A stretch of DNA of 64,000 nt from Gloeocapsopsis sp. IPPAS B-1203 (GCF_002749975.1 NZ_PEIG01000003.1:186001-250000); one strand, 5' to 3'. Numbered from the stretch's first letter, positions 36,985 through 45,903 are shown. Numbers and translations are program-made. Notes: generated from the sequence alone by a model not told the origin.

Positions 36985-37458
36985 AAAAATATTGTATCAA
37001 GGACAATAATAAAATAGCTAAGTTTAGCTGAACTAAAATCTCACAGCTAACAGTCTTTAATTTTAGCATTTTTCCACTATCTTGATTTGCACATTCTCTT
37101 CATTTTTAGTGCATTCACTTAAGTAATTTTCCACTGTTTTAAATATTCTCAGTAAAACTGCTATTTTTCTAGATTCAGTGTTATTTCTCTTGGGTATCAA
37201 ACAAAGCTTTAGTTAACTTTAGCTTATTAGTTTATTCATTATTTATTTTCAAAAATTGATATTTACATAACTATTTTTTTTCATGAACTCATAATAATAC
37301 TATTTTTACTACTAAGTAAACTACTCGTTTTAACATACTACAAAATAATTTCTCATACCTTTACTTAATTTAATAATTAAACTTTATTTTGTATGCTGCT
37401 TTTATTTATAAGAGCTACAACCCATTTTACTACTTTTTTTATTATTTAGAGAAATACA
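36985..37458. other. AT-rich spacer, no gene seen
   Basis: About 470 bases of very AT-rich sequence with many stops in all frames and long T runs. It probably contains the promoter of the hydrolase gene at 37459, but I cannot choose one -10/-35 pair from the many AT-rich candidates. Confidence 0.6.
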
Positions 37459-38937
37459 ATGTCACTTTATAATATTGTAAATCAGTTTGGAAAAACACTA
37501 CCAAATTTCGTAGTTGCACTTACGACTTTTACTTGCATAAATAGCTCAATTCCAGTTCAAGCGGCATTGGTAACAGCTCAAAGTGCTGATTCTTTTGTCA
37601 ATAGTATTTGTGTCAATACGCATTTGGGTTACACTGATACTCCTTATGTACAGGGCTACAACACTGTTAAACAAAAATTAATAGAGATGGGCGTTCGTCA
37701 CATTCGTGACGGTGGTAGTAGAGAAGATATCATCGCCAAAATGAAAGATTTGGCTGCTGTAGGAATTAAGACTACATACATCATGAATCCTCAAGCCGGA
37801 GTTGCCCCTAATTCTACTTATTGGGCAATTACACCAAACTATACGATTAATGATTTTGTTAAAAACAAAGTTGGAACAAATGTCATTGATGCTGTAGAAG
37901 TTCTTAATGAGATTGATCTGTTTCACAATCTGCATGGTGGCTATTACTGGCGTTCAACCGATACGCAAAAAGTAAATAATGACCCAAGTTCTCCACTATA
38001 TTGGGCAAAATATGCCACTGTTATGACAAAAGATACTTGGACAGCTTTAAAAAGCGATCCAGCTACAGCAAGCGTGAAAGTTATTGGACCGTCACTAGGA
38101 CACACTTACAATTACACAAATAAACCTCCTTTGGGAGATTTAAGTGAATACGTAGATTGGGGGAATTTTCACCCTTATCCTTATGGAGGTAATTCATTTA
38201 GCTATCCATCTAGTTACAATACAATTGATAAATATCACTGGCACGGCAATTTTCCCTCAGTAAATATTGATGAATGGCCTTATGCTTTTGATATGACAAA
38301 GCACATCTTTGGTTCTAAACCAATGGCAGCTACAGAAACAGGCTACTTCACAACTCAAACTAAACATGGAATTTCTGAAAAGATGCATGGCAAATATATG
38401 CCAAGGTTATTCTTAGAGTACTTCCGTAAAGGTATTGCTCGTACTTGTTCTTACGAATTTCTTGATGAGTGGGACGCACCTCGAAATCGGGAAGCTAATT
38501 TTGGGTTACTCCGCAACGATCTCAGCCCAAAACCGGCATATACTGCCTTAAAAAATGTAATTGCGCTATTAAAAGATCCAGGAACAAATTTCAACTTGAG
38601 TTCTTTAGATTACACGCTGAATGTTACTTCACCAGAGGGATACAATCGCAGAAAATATGTTAAGTCTTTACTTCTACAAAAACGCGATGGTGATTTTTAT
38701 TTAGTACTATGGCATGATATTTCTAACGGTGATACAACGAGTGTTCCAGTGCGAGAAATTGAACCTCCACAAATGCCAACTCAGATTCAATTGAATACAC
38801 CAATTAGCAATGCTACAGTCTACTTTCTAGACGATTTAGGCAATATGTCAATGTACAACACTACTATGAACGGCAAGACAATTAACCTCGATGTAACAGA
38901 TCAGGCAATAATTGTTAAACTCACGCCTTACAAGTAA
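37459..38937 (+). CDS. secreted clan GH-A-like glycoside hydrolase, paralogue of 33127
   Basis: 492 residues. A signal peptide (VVALTTFTCINSSIPVQA) is followed by the shared opening AQSADSFVNSICVNTHLGYTDTPY and RHIRDGG. Acid/base candidate is Glu151 (VEVLNEIDLF); nucleophile candidate is Glu293 (MAATETGYFTTQ). It carries extra loops relative to the first paralogue, including an aromatic-rich insert YGGNSFSYPSSYNTIDKYHWHG. The C-terminal beta domain begins near PSPKPAYTALKN. It is secreted rather than lipid-anchored. A hairpin follows the gene. Confidence 0.85.
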   Translation: MSLYNIVNQFGKTLPNFVVALTTFTCINSSIPVQAALVTAQSADSFVNSICVNTHLGYTDTPYVQGYNTVKQKLIEMGVRHIRDGGSREDIIAKMKDLAAVGIKTTYIMNPQAGVAPNSTYWAITPNYTINDFVKNKVGTNVIDAVEVLNEIDLFHNLHGGYYWRSTDTQKVNNDPSSPLYWAKYATVMTKDTWTALKSDPATASVKVIGPSLGHTYNYTNKPPLGDLSEYVDWGNFHPYPYGGNSFSYPSSYNTIDKYHWHGNFPSVNIDEWPYAFDMTKHIFGSKPMAATETGYFTTQTKHGISEKMHGKYMPRLFLEYFRKGIARTCSYEFLDEWDAPRNREANFGLLRNDLSPKPAYTALKNVIALLKDPGTNFNLSSLDYTLNVTSPEGYNRRKYVKSLLLQKRDGDFYLVLWHDISNGDTTSVPVREIEPPQMPTQIQLNTPISNATVYFLDDLGNMSMYNTTMNGKTINLDVTDQAIIVKLTPYK

Positions 38938-38996
38938 ATGTATCATTTGAGGCGATCGCTGTTTTCAAACTTAGACAAAATACACCTATAAAATAT

Positions 38997-39026
38997 GTGA
39001 GCTTTTAGCATTCAGCGAAAGCTCAC
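38997..39026 (+). terminator. hairpin after the last exopolysaccharide-locus gene
   Basis: GTGAGCTTT (38997-39005) pairs with AAAGCTCAC (39018-39026) over a 12-base loop. The tract after it is TTGGCGTATTT, so the T-run is weak. It lies 60 bases past the stop of the hydrolase gene. Confidence 0.5.
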
Positions 39027-39069
39027 TTGGCGTATTTAAACAAGGAAGTAAAAGTGACAATTAACCTAA

Positions 39070-39294
39070 CTGAGTGATTGCGATCGCGCTATTGCCACAA
39101 TTGCATCTGAATCACTCGGCTTAGGAACTGTATATATCAGTGCAGTGCGCAACCATCCAGAGGAAGTCGCTGCAACAATTAAATCACGACTGTCACAATC
39201 AGCAGTACTACATCGTGAAACTTATGACTTAAAGACTCAAGATGTAGCGATCGCACAATACAACGCAACCATGCAAACTTTCTACAATGTATAG
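39070..39294 (+). pseudogene. NfsA/FRP-like nitroreductase relic
   Basis: One frame without a start codon reads DCDRAIATIASESLGLGTVY, then ISAVRNHPEEVAATI, then SRLSQSAVLHRETYDL and AIAQYNATMQTFYNV-stop. These match the flavin-site region (LAAESLGLGGVYIGGLRNN) and the later RLP-x-H-E-x-Y region of NfsA-type NADPH nitroreductases. The 20 or so residues normally between them (PLFGLCLGWP) are missing. Both ends are lost too. It is a decayed fragment with an internal deletion, too short to be functional. Confidence 0.75.
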
Positions 39295-39344
39295 CAATCT
39301 CAAAGCAAAACAGATAGTTAACTTGAGTAAGTCTAACATAGATC

Positions 39345-39364
39345 TATTTACTTGCAAGTAAATA
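39345..39364. promoter_or_regulatory. 20-bp perfect palindrome
   Basis: TATTTACTTGCAAGTAAATA is its own reverse complement with no central gap. It lies between the nitroreductase relic and the amine oxidase gene, about 430 bases before the latter. The form fits an operator for a dimeric regulator such as a MarR or TetR protein. The remaining spacer to 39794 is AT-rich and shows no gene. Confidence 0.55.
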
Positions 39365-39794
39365 TAATTATCAATCTTATTTAGATTTACTCAGATAAGT
39401 ATAGCATTTTACATCTTTGATTATAAATATGTCCACTTCAATAGTTATCTAATTATAACTATGTATTTATAGAGTCAACCAATCTATAAAAAGTAAGAAG
39501 TAAACGTTCTATAGAATCAGTTTTTCATCCTAATAAACTGTCTCAGAAATAACATTTTCGTAGTTTTAAAACAGAAATAAAAAAATATTCTTTTAACAAA
39601 AAACTGGAACAGATATTTGGTAACAACGATTGATTTTTATAGAAAAACTGTTAAATAAAAGACACTTTTTCACCAGTAATACATATATTGTCTTGTCATA
39701 TCAAGTCGAGTGCAGCAATCTGCTGCAAAAAGATTCCTAGCGGAAAATGCCTAATTTAGGTATCCGCTTGCAAGAAAATAGTGAAGGGCAGTTT

Positions 39795-41345
39795 ATGAAG
39801 AGAAGAGACTTCATAACGGCAGTTGCTGCGTCAGCAGGCTCAGCATATGCTGCAATGAAAGCTTTGGATTTACTAGAACAACCAGCTACTGCACAGGTAC
39901 CATCCCAAACGGGACCCTTTCGATTGCAGCGCCGAGGTAGTCGCAAGCGCGTGATTATTCTTGGTGCAGGCTTAGCAGGAATGGCTGCGGCTTATGAGTT
40001 AGGTAAGGTAGGTTATGAATGCGTCATTTTAGAAGCGCGATCGCGTGCTGGGGGTAGATGCTGGACGTTGCGTAGCGGTGACACATTAACCGAAATCAAT
40101 GGCACAACGCAAACAGTGCAATTTGATCGCGGTTTGTATTTCAATCCTGGACCTGCGCGAATTCCTTACCACCATGTCACGATAGACTACTGCAAAGAAC
40201 TTGGTGTTGAGCTAGAAGTTATTGTTAACCTGAGTCGCCAACAATATTTTTATCAAGAAAACGCTGGTCCTTTGTCAGGACAAAAAGTTCATGTCCGCGA
40301 AGCCGTTACTGATATGCGCGGATATATCTCTGAACTCCTTGCCAAAAGCATCAATCAAAACGCGCTCAATGCATCGCTAACAACGGAAGATAAAGAAAGA
40401 CTGATTGAATTTTTACGCACATATGGCGGTCTCGATCCTGACTTGTTTTACCAAGGATCAAGCCGTCGTGGCTATGCCACACCACAAGGTGCAGGCTTAC
40501 AACCAGGAGAAGTTGCCGATCCCTATGATTTGAGTGCGTTGCTTCAACTAGGTTTTGCTGGTAATGAAGTGTTTGAATGGGGCTTCGATCAGCAGATGAC
40601 TATGTTCCAACCTGTTGGAGGAATGGATCAAATCGCTAAAGCTTTTGAACGCCGTGTGGGTAACTCGATTAATTACGAGGCAGTTGTTAAAGAAATTCGT
40701 AAATTACCTGATGGGGTAGGTATTGTCTATAGCGATCGCTCTGGACAACGTCGTATTCGCGGCGATTATTGCATCTGTACAATTCCTTTATCAGTGTTGA
40801 GAGATATTCCCTCAGATTTTTCCCCAGATATGAAAGAAGCGATCGCCAGTGTCGCTTATGCTGTGACTGGTAAGAGTGGCTTGCAGTTCAATCGCCGCTT
40901 CTGGGAAGAAGACGAAAATATCTTTGGTGGAATTAGCTGGACTAACCAAGATATCAATCAAATCTGGTATCCCTCGAATGATTATCTTTCTCGTAAGGGT
41001 GTCATGTTGGGATATTACAACTTTGGTTCTGCTGCAGCTAATGTAGGGGCATTGTCACCCCAAGAGCGAGTCTCTTTAGCTATAGAACAAGGCAGTAAAA
41101 TTCATCCTCAATATAAAAATCACTTTGAAAACGGTCTTGCCCTTTTCTGGTCAAACATTCCCTACAGCTTAGGGGGATGGGCAAGTTACACCACTGACGT
41201 CAGAACGCAATACTATCCCAGACTAAACGAACCCGACGGCAATATCTACTTAGCCGGAGAACATCTCAGCTATCTTACTGGATGGATGGCGGGTGCTTTT
41301 GAATCAGCGCGTTTAGTTACTGCCAAAATCAATGCCTTGGCATAG
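39795..41345 (+). CDS. Tat-exported flavin monoamine/L-amino-acid oxidase
   Basis: ATG 39795 is chosen because GAAGGG precedes it and the product begins MKRRDFITAVAASAGSAYAA, a twin-arginine signal; 516 residues. The FAD site VIILGAGLAGMAAAYELG and ILEARSRAGGRC follow. The C-terminal FAD region is NIYLAGEHLSYLTGWMAGAFESARLVTAKI, with the Trp-Met-x-Gly of the amine oxidase family. Such enzymes oxidise primary amines or L-amino acids to imines, making H2O2. Export through Tat fits a folded, FAD-loaded periplasmic enzyme. It is followed by a RidA gene and a secreted unknown on the same strand. Confidence 0.9.
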   Translation: MKRRDFITAVAASAGSAYAAMKALDLLEQPATAQVPSQTGPFRLQRRGSRKRVIILGAGLAGMAAAYELGKVGYECVILEARSRAGGRCWTLRSGDTLTEINGTTQTVQFDRGLYFNPGPARIPYHHVTIDYCKELGVELEVIVNLSRQQYFYQENAGPLSGQKVHVREAVTDMRGYISELLAKSINQNALNASLTTEDKERLIEFLRTYGGLDPDLFYQGSSRRGYATPQGAGLQPGEVADPYDLSALLQLGFAGNEVFEWGFDQQMTMFQPVGGMDQIAKAFERRVGNSINYEAVVKEIRKLPDGVGIVYSDRSGQRRIRGDYCICTIPLSVLRDIPSDFSPDMKEAIASVAYAVTGKSGLQFNRRFWEEDENIFGGISWTNQDINQIWYPSNDYLSRKGVMLGYYNFGSAAANVGALSPQERVSLAIEQGSKIHPQYKNHFENGLALFWSNIPYSLGGWASYTTDVRTQYYPRLNEPDGNIYLAGEHLSYLTGWMAGAFESARLVTAKINALA

Positions 41346-41422
41346 TCCATGTCAAGGAAAGTTGATGAAAACACTTCTTAACTTAATTCGCAAGCATTAG
41401 TAATCACAAGGAAACAAGAGCA

Positions 41423-42010
41423 ATGAAGCGATATTTTAGCCGAGTTTTCAAACTAGGTCGTTGGTTAATTCTGAGTCTTTGTGTCAGCATACTTTTAATA
41501 GGTCTTCTTGGTGTTGATGTGCAAGCAGCAGTAAAAACGGCACCTTGGATGGTGACATTTTTTGGTTCACCCGAATCGCCAATTTCTTCGGCTGTTGCGG
41601 TTCCTCCCATTAAGGCTTATTACTGGACGAGTGGTACAGTGCCACCAGTGATAGATCCAAACGCACCAGCTGGTAGCCGCGAGCGTTATGGAGATACCAA
41701 AACTCAAGCAGTTGGTACTTTAGAGCGCATTCAATCGCTTTTACAGGAATCCGGTTTGAGTTTATCGGATGTCATCTATCTTCGTGTTTACCTTGTAGCT
41801 GACCCCTTCCAAAACAACATCGTTGATTACCAAGGTTGGTTTGATGCTTACGCGCAATTCTTTAACAACCCGACAAATCCTGTAAAAGTAGCACGTTCAA
41901 CACTTGCGGTTGCGGGACTTGTTAATCCAGACTGGTTAATTGAAATTGAAGCAGTTGCTATCTATCCTAAACTTGGTAAGTCGTTCCCCATTCATTTATT
42001 ATTCCATTAA
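41423..42010 (+). CDS. exported RidA (YjgF/YER057c) family protein
   Basis: 195 residues. An N-terminal membrane segment (WLILSLCVSILLIGLLGVDVQAA) is a signal peptide or anchor; ordinary RidA is cytosolic. The RidA core is intact: QAVGTLERIQSLLQESGLSLSDVIYLRVYL, VDYQGWFDAYAQFF, and PVKVARSTLAVAGLVNPDWLIEIEAVA. Arg158 and the Glu174/Glu176 pair match the residues that activate water for enamine/imine hydrolysis. An AAGGAAAC ribosome site precedes the ATG. It lies 77 bases after the oxidase gene. Confidence 0.9.
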   Translation: MKRYFSRVFKLGRWLILSLCVSILLIGLLGVDVQAAVKTAPWMVTFFGSPESPISSAVAVPPIKAYYWTSGTVPPVIDPNAPAGSRERYGDTKTQAVGTLERIQSLLQESGLSLSDVIYLRVYLVADPFQNNIVDYQGWFDAYAQFFNNPTNPVKVARSTLAVAGLVNPDWLIEIEAVAIYPKLGKSFPIHLLFH

Positions 42011-42015
42011 CAGCA

Positions 42016-42621
42016 ATGGATATACGTCATTGGAATATTCTAGGTGCATCTTTACTCTGCTGGAGTATACTAGCTGCTCCAGCAGCAGCAGAAGTGATGA
42101 GAATAAATCACACGCTAAAATCTGAGCCTCATCAAACTTTTGCAACATTGATGCAACAAGCAGAGTCTTTAGCGACAAACCTAGTTGATCAAGGATTTGC
42201 TGAAGATAACGTCACTGAAGTTTCTGTTCATATTTTAGGTGAGCGCAATGGACAGCAAGTTCCACTTCTATCTTCTAGAATTTCTCGTGCTGACTGGCAA
42301 AAGCAACTAGGAATTCAGCAGTGGACGCGATATTTTCGTACTTCAGCAGTATTGCTAGGCTTCTACAAGCCCGCAGAACCAAACCAAAGCCCTCTTTCGG
42401 CTTTTCCTAGCCCTAATATTGAGCAATCGGTTTCAAAGCCAACGTCTGTTGATAGTTCGGTTCCGCAACCTTCTCCATCAGGGACTAACTCTATCCAACA
42501 ACCAATTTCAAATCCTACATCTACAGGTACTACTGAGCAAACTACTCCAACACCAGATTCACCAAATAATTCTTTACTCAGAGGCGCTAGCCCAGAAGAA
42601 AGTGACCCAGGATATCGCTAA
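42016..42621 (+). CDS. secreted hypothetical protein linked to oxidase-RidA pair
   Basis: 201 residues, unknown. A signal peptide (WNILGASLLCWSILAAPAAA) is followed by a mixed domain at about 25-110 (FATLMQQAESLATNLVDQGFAEDNVTEVSVHILGERNGQQVPLLSSRISRADW). That domain carries a RidA-like helix-strand order but no clear family motif. A Pro/Ser/Thr/Gln-rich tail (115-201) is likely disordered or cell-wall-spanning. It starts five bases after the RidA stop, so the genes are probably co-translated. Its neighbours suggest a periplasmic role in the same pathway. Confidence 0.75.
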   Translation: MDIRHWNILGASLLCWSILAAPAAAEVMRINHTLKSEPHQTFATLMQQAESLATNLVDQGFAEDNVTEVSVHILGERNGQQVPLLSSRISRADWQKQLGIQQWTRYFRTSAVLLGFYKPAEPNQSPLSAFPSPNIEQSVSKPTSVDSSVPQPSPSGTNSIQQPISNPTSTGTTEQTTPTPDSPNNSLLRGASPEESDPGYR

Positions 42622-42828
42622 ATTTTAAAGTTCTATTTTATAAAAGTTGCGATCGCTTTGTGCAATTGCTTATTCCTCATAAAATCTCAAGACAAAAAAT
42701 TTGTTCTTTTCTTCAGGTTTCTTGCTGGTGTCATTGCCATGACCCTTGGCTAAGTTGCTAGCCAAAAAAATATCTGAAATCCTTGACAGGAGAAGCTTTT
42801 TATGCAACTTTCTTCAAACTAATATTAG

Positions 42829-44202
42829 CTATACCCAAATATCAGAAGTACAGTCTCCGCCAGGATAGCGCATTTCGTGGGCACGCGATGGACCTACAGG
42901 TTCTCGACCAAAGTCTACATAAAAGTCTTCATTAATTTTTAAACCGCCATTTTCTGTATCGCAGTCAATTTGCAACATATAAGAACCACTCTTTGCAAGT
43001 TCTGGATAAAACTGGTTGTCCCAAGTGCTAAATAGCGAATTGGTGACATAAAGCCGCTTACCATCAAGACTTAGTTGCAGCATTTGTGGTCCGCCTTGCA
43101 GTTGATGTCCTTGGATTTCTCCACCTTTACCTAGCAAGCCACCACACCATACTTGACCTGTTAACTGGGGATTCCCTGGATCTGAAATATCATATTGGCG
43201 AATGTCGCCATGCAGCCAGTTGGAGAAGTATAGATAGCGATCGCTCATTGAAATCAAAATATCGGTAATCAGCGATGGTACGGGAATTTGCCAACCTTCA
43301 ACATCAACTGCTGGAACATCAATGATTTTCTCGACTTGCCAATGTCCGTTGAGTTTGTGCCAATGCCATACATTACTACTTAATGCTGCACCAACAAAAC
43401 CATGAGTACTATCAGGATCGTGATGAAAGCGAACTTCTAAAGGAATTAAACCTTCCTCACCTAAATCTACACTTTGGATAATTTCATGCTTTGTCCAATC
43501 CCAAAAATGCAGTTGATGACCATAGTTTCCAGCGGCAACATCATTTAAGTCAAAACCAGGATAATAAGTTTTTGGTGCGCCCCACTCACTACTAACCATG
43601 ACATTATGACGCGGTTGATACCAGAAATCATAGTTAAACTTCATTCCTGGAGACTGTTCCCAACGCCCCGCAATTCCAAAATCGGCGTCAAGTAATAAGA
43701 AGCCACCAGGTGCATTCCCTTCACCGTCACCTAACATGGAAATCATCACATGACCGTCAGCAAGACAGTGCACAGTATGAGGTGCAGTTAGATTTGTCTT
43801 TTGTTTAATTTCTTCAGGTTCAATAACTTTGTGTATTTTGGGCGATCGCTTCTCGGCAACATCGATAATATAAATCCGACTCGATCTCTGTCCAGGAACA
43901 ACTAAAAAGCGCCGCGACTTACTCGCATCGCCATGACACGAACTGCAAGCATTCCAACCAAAGTGATGCAACTCATCACCAATATACGGCATCGGTAAAC
44001 GATGAATCACTTGCGAATATGTTGGGGATTTGGGGTCAACGTCAATCGTTGCTAAGTAATCAGGTTCTTCAATTCCTGTACCGGTGTAGAGGGCGATTGT
44101 ATACAGCAGATGTTCTTGTTCAGCTTGCATTGCAGCTGCTGGTGAGGCATAACCTGGTCCACAGCAGGCATGATTTTGATTGCTTTGGTGAAGTTCAGCC
44201 AT
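42829..44202 (-). CDS. SBP56 selenium-binding protein/methanethiol oxidase family protein
   Basis: 457 residues. [16 protein letters not shown] opens the family, followed by [42 protein letters not shown], and the seven-bladed propeller repeats ([44 protein letters not shown]). Members with these Cys and His residues are copper-dependent methanethiol oxidases that release H2S, formaldehyde and H2O2; others bind selenium. No signal peptide is seen. It lies 15 bases after a Crp-family regulator gene on the same strand, downstream of cysH, so a sulfur role is likely. Confidence 0.9.
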   Translation of the reverse strand: MAELHQSNQNHACCGPGYASPAAAMQAEQEHLLYTIALYTGTGIEEPDYLATIDVDPKSPTYSQVIHRLPMPYIGDELHHFGWNACSSCHGDASKSRRFLVVPGQRSSRIYIIDVAEKRSPKIHKVIEPEEIKQKTNLTAPHTVHCLADGHVMISMLGDGEGNAPGGFLLLDADFGIAGRWEQSPGMKFNYDFWYQPRHNVMVSSEWGAPKTYYPGFDLNDVAAGNYGHQLHFWDWTKHEIIQSVDLGEEGLIPLEVRFHHDPDSTHGFVGAALSSNVWHWHKLNGHWQVEKIIDVPAVDVEGWQIPVPSLITDILISMSDRYLYFSNWLHGDIRQYDISDPGNPQLTGQVWCGGLLGKGGEIQGHQLQGGPQMLQLSLDGKRLYVTNSLFSTWDNQFYPELAKSGSYMLQIDCDTENGGLKINEDFYVDFGREPVGPSRAHEMRYPGGDCTSDIWV

Positions 44203-44217
44203 TTTCCCTACGCCTCT

Positions 44218-44799
44218 TTAAATTTCGTAGTGCCAGAACGGTGGTTGATCTGGTAGAATAATAAATTGCCGACCTTGGCGCTGAATAATGCCTTGCTTTT
44301 CAAAGTTACTCAGTAGCCTTGTGACTGTGACGCGAGTTAGTCCAACCAGTTCGGCAATGTCTTGATGCGTTAAGCGTAAATCAATAAGTTGTCCTTGCTC
44401 AACTTCTTGACCAAACCGTTTAGCTAACCAAGCCAGTAAGTGCAAAAGTGCTGTTTCCGCTTGTCGGCGGTGTAAGATCTCCATCAACTCCCCTAAGCGT
44501 TGAATGTGTAAAACCATTGCTTCCACAACTTCTTGCCGATTGTCGGCTGGTAACAAGGTTGCTTCTACAGGAGTTAAACATTCAATATACAAAGGGTCAG
44601 CTAGTGATAAACTCTTGCCAACAACATCTCCTGGTCCCCATAATCCCAATGTAACGTATGTTCCTTCCTCAAAAATAGTTAAAGTGCGAACTGCTCCTGT
44701 TTTGACGAACCAGAGGTGGTCGCGCTTTAATGGCAGAAAACTGCGACGTGCAAATCTTGATGTTAGATGAGAAGACTGAGGCGCAACAACAGTAGTCAT
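44218..44799 (-). CDS. Crp/Fnr family transcriptional regulator, candidate sulfur regulator
   Basis: 193 residues. The N-terminal sensor is shortened (RSFLPLKRDHLWFVKTGAVRTLTIFEEGTYVTLGLWGPGDVVG). A long dimerisation helix and the C-terminal HTH LRLTHQDIAELVGLTRVTVTRLLSNFEKQGII follow. It lacks obvious cAMP-pocket residues (no RGEAxSE-like loop), so the effector may be different or none. It lies between cysH (74 bases upstream) and the SBP56 gene, all on one strand. Cyanobacterial Crp-type regulators of sulfur genes (CysR) set a precedent. A 15-bp dyad with a TGT/ACA frame is upstream of cysH. Confidence 0.88.
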   Translation of the reverse strand: MTTVVAPQSSHLTSRFARRSFLPLKRDHLWFVKTGAVRTLTIFEEGTYVTLGLWGPGDVVGKSLSLADPLYIECLTPVEATLLPADNRQEVVEAMVLHIQRLGELMEILHRRQAETALLHLLAWLAKRFGQEVEQGQLIDLRLTHQDIAELVGLTRVTVTRLLSNFEKQGIIQRQGRQFIILPDQPPFWHYEI

Positions 44800-44873
44800 A
44801 GCTAGTTGTCAGTAGTAGTACGATAAACGCGATCGCCTTGGTGGCATATGAATCTTACGTGTCAAAGTTAAAT

Positions 44874-45602
44874 TTATAGATGGATACCACATTCTGTTTT
44901 CCCCATACCTCGCCAACGTCCTGCACGTTCATCTTCACCAGTGCCTACTGGTGTTGTTGTTGGTTCGTCGCCAATACTCGGATAACCTCGATCGTGTAGT
45001 GGATTGTAAAGAACGCTATGTCTCATGACATACTTCCACACATCCTGGCGTGTCCAACTTGCTAACGGGTTAATCTTCAGGCGTCCGTGTTTGTCTCGTT
45101 CAAAAATTGGAGTTTGCGATCGCGTTGACGATTGATCGCGGCGTCTTCCGGTAATCCAAGCCGTTGCACCTAACTCGCGCAAGCCCCGCTGCAGTGGCTC
45201 AACTTTCGTTAAGTAATGGTACTTTTCAAAATCTTTTTCCCACAGCGATTCTCCGTAGCGCGCCGCAAAACTTTCCCGCGAGTCGGCATCAGGAACTCGA
45301 TAAATGTGTAAATCTAATTCATAAAGCTTTTGAGCGTCGCGCACAAGCACCAATGTTTCTGGAAAGTGGTGTAGCGTATCCAGAAATAAAACTGGCACTG
45401 GAGGATTGGGAGCAATTTGGTACAGCATATGCATAATTGCCATACCATTAACATTAAAAGCACTACTTTGAACTAAACCTGGGCGCAAGTTTTCTAAGCA
45501 CCATGCCAGGATATTAATTGGATGAACACTGGCAAAGCGCTGATTCAGGTTGTCTAAATCAAAGCTGTCTGTTGTTTTTGGTGCGACATCTTGAAGGAGC
45601 AT
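44874..45602 (-). CDS. cysH: phosphoadenylyl-sulfate (PAPS) reductase
   Basis: 242 residues. VLFLDTLHHFPETLVLVRDA and ATAWITGRRRDQSSTRSQTPIF are the PAPS-binding P-loop-like and Arg-rich motifs, and the C-terminal KTECGIHL carries the catalytic Cys238. The enzyme lacks the CC...CxxC cluster residues of APS reductases, so it is thioredoxin-dependent and acts on PAPS, releasing sulfite for cysteine synthesis. It is divergent from cysK across a 349-base spacer. Together they cover two steps of sulfate assimilation. Confidence 0.94.
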   Translation of the reverse strand: MLLQDVAPKTTDSFDLDNLNQRFASVHPINILAWCLENLRPGLVQSSAFNVNGMAIMHMLYQIAPNPPVPVLFLDTLHHFPETLVLVRDAQKLYELDLHIYRVPDADSRESFAARYGESLWEKDFEKYHYLTKVEPLQRGLRELGATAWITGRRRDQSSTRSQTPIFERDKHGRLKINPLASWTRQDVWKYVMRHSVLYNPLHDRGYPSIGDEPTTTPVGTGEDERAGRWRGMGKTECGIHL

Positions 45603-45664
45603 AGTTAGCTTTTTTTGATCGTTTCTCTTGCGGCAAAATTACACCCAACATCTGCTTGCGCTGC

Positions 45665-45679
45665 TGTCACATCGTTACA
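45665..45679. promoter_or_regulatory. Crp-like dyad upstream of cysH
   Basis: TGTCACATCGTTACA reads TGT-n-AC-nnn-GT-n-ACA, an odd-length dyad. It lies 63 bases upstream of the cysH ATG. It could be the target of the adjacent Crp-family protein. The fit to classic 16-bp Crp sites is imperfect, so this is tentative. Confidence 0.35.
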
Positions 45680-45788
45680 AGTCCAAGCTTCTCAAGCTTT
45701 GTGGTGGCAATAGCGATCGCTTAGTGCCACTCCTTGTTTCCTTTGACAAAGTTTTTTGCTGATTCTGGGTATCTTCTCTTATTCTAAT

Positions 45789-45814
45789 CTACGGTATCTT
45801 GGTAGGAATATCGT
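45789..45814. promoter_or_regulatory. conserved 26-bp dyad element, copy 2
   Basis: CTACGGTA, spacer TCTT, then GGTAGGAATATCGT. One base differs from the other two copies outside the spacer (T for C near the end). It lies 137 bases upstream of the cysK ATG and 186 bases from the cysH start. Confidence 0.75.
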
Positions 45815-45903
45815 ATTTTATTTCTTTGAGCAATTCAAAGTATGACATAGAAAGAAATCCAAAGCAAGCATTAAAACACTAAAAACCTATCGGAGAACCG
45901 GAG

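Noticed and set aside
19106-38937. Recent horizontal transfer of the polysaccharide locus
   Set aside because: The GT2 part is AT-rich, but HIP1 sites remain and no integrase, IS or att repeat is seen at its ends, so transfer cannot be supported from the sequence alone.
44218-44799. NtcA
   Set aside because: The protein has a Crp-type HTH but a shortened sensor, and lies among sulfur genes; the NtcA-specific N-terminus is not visible.
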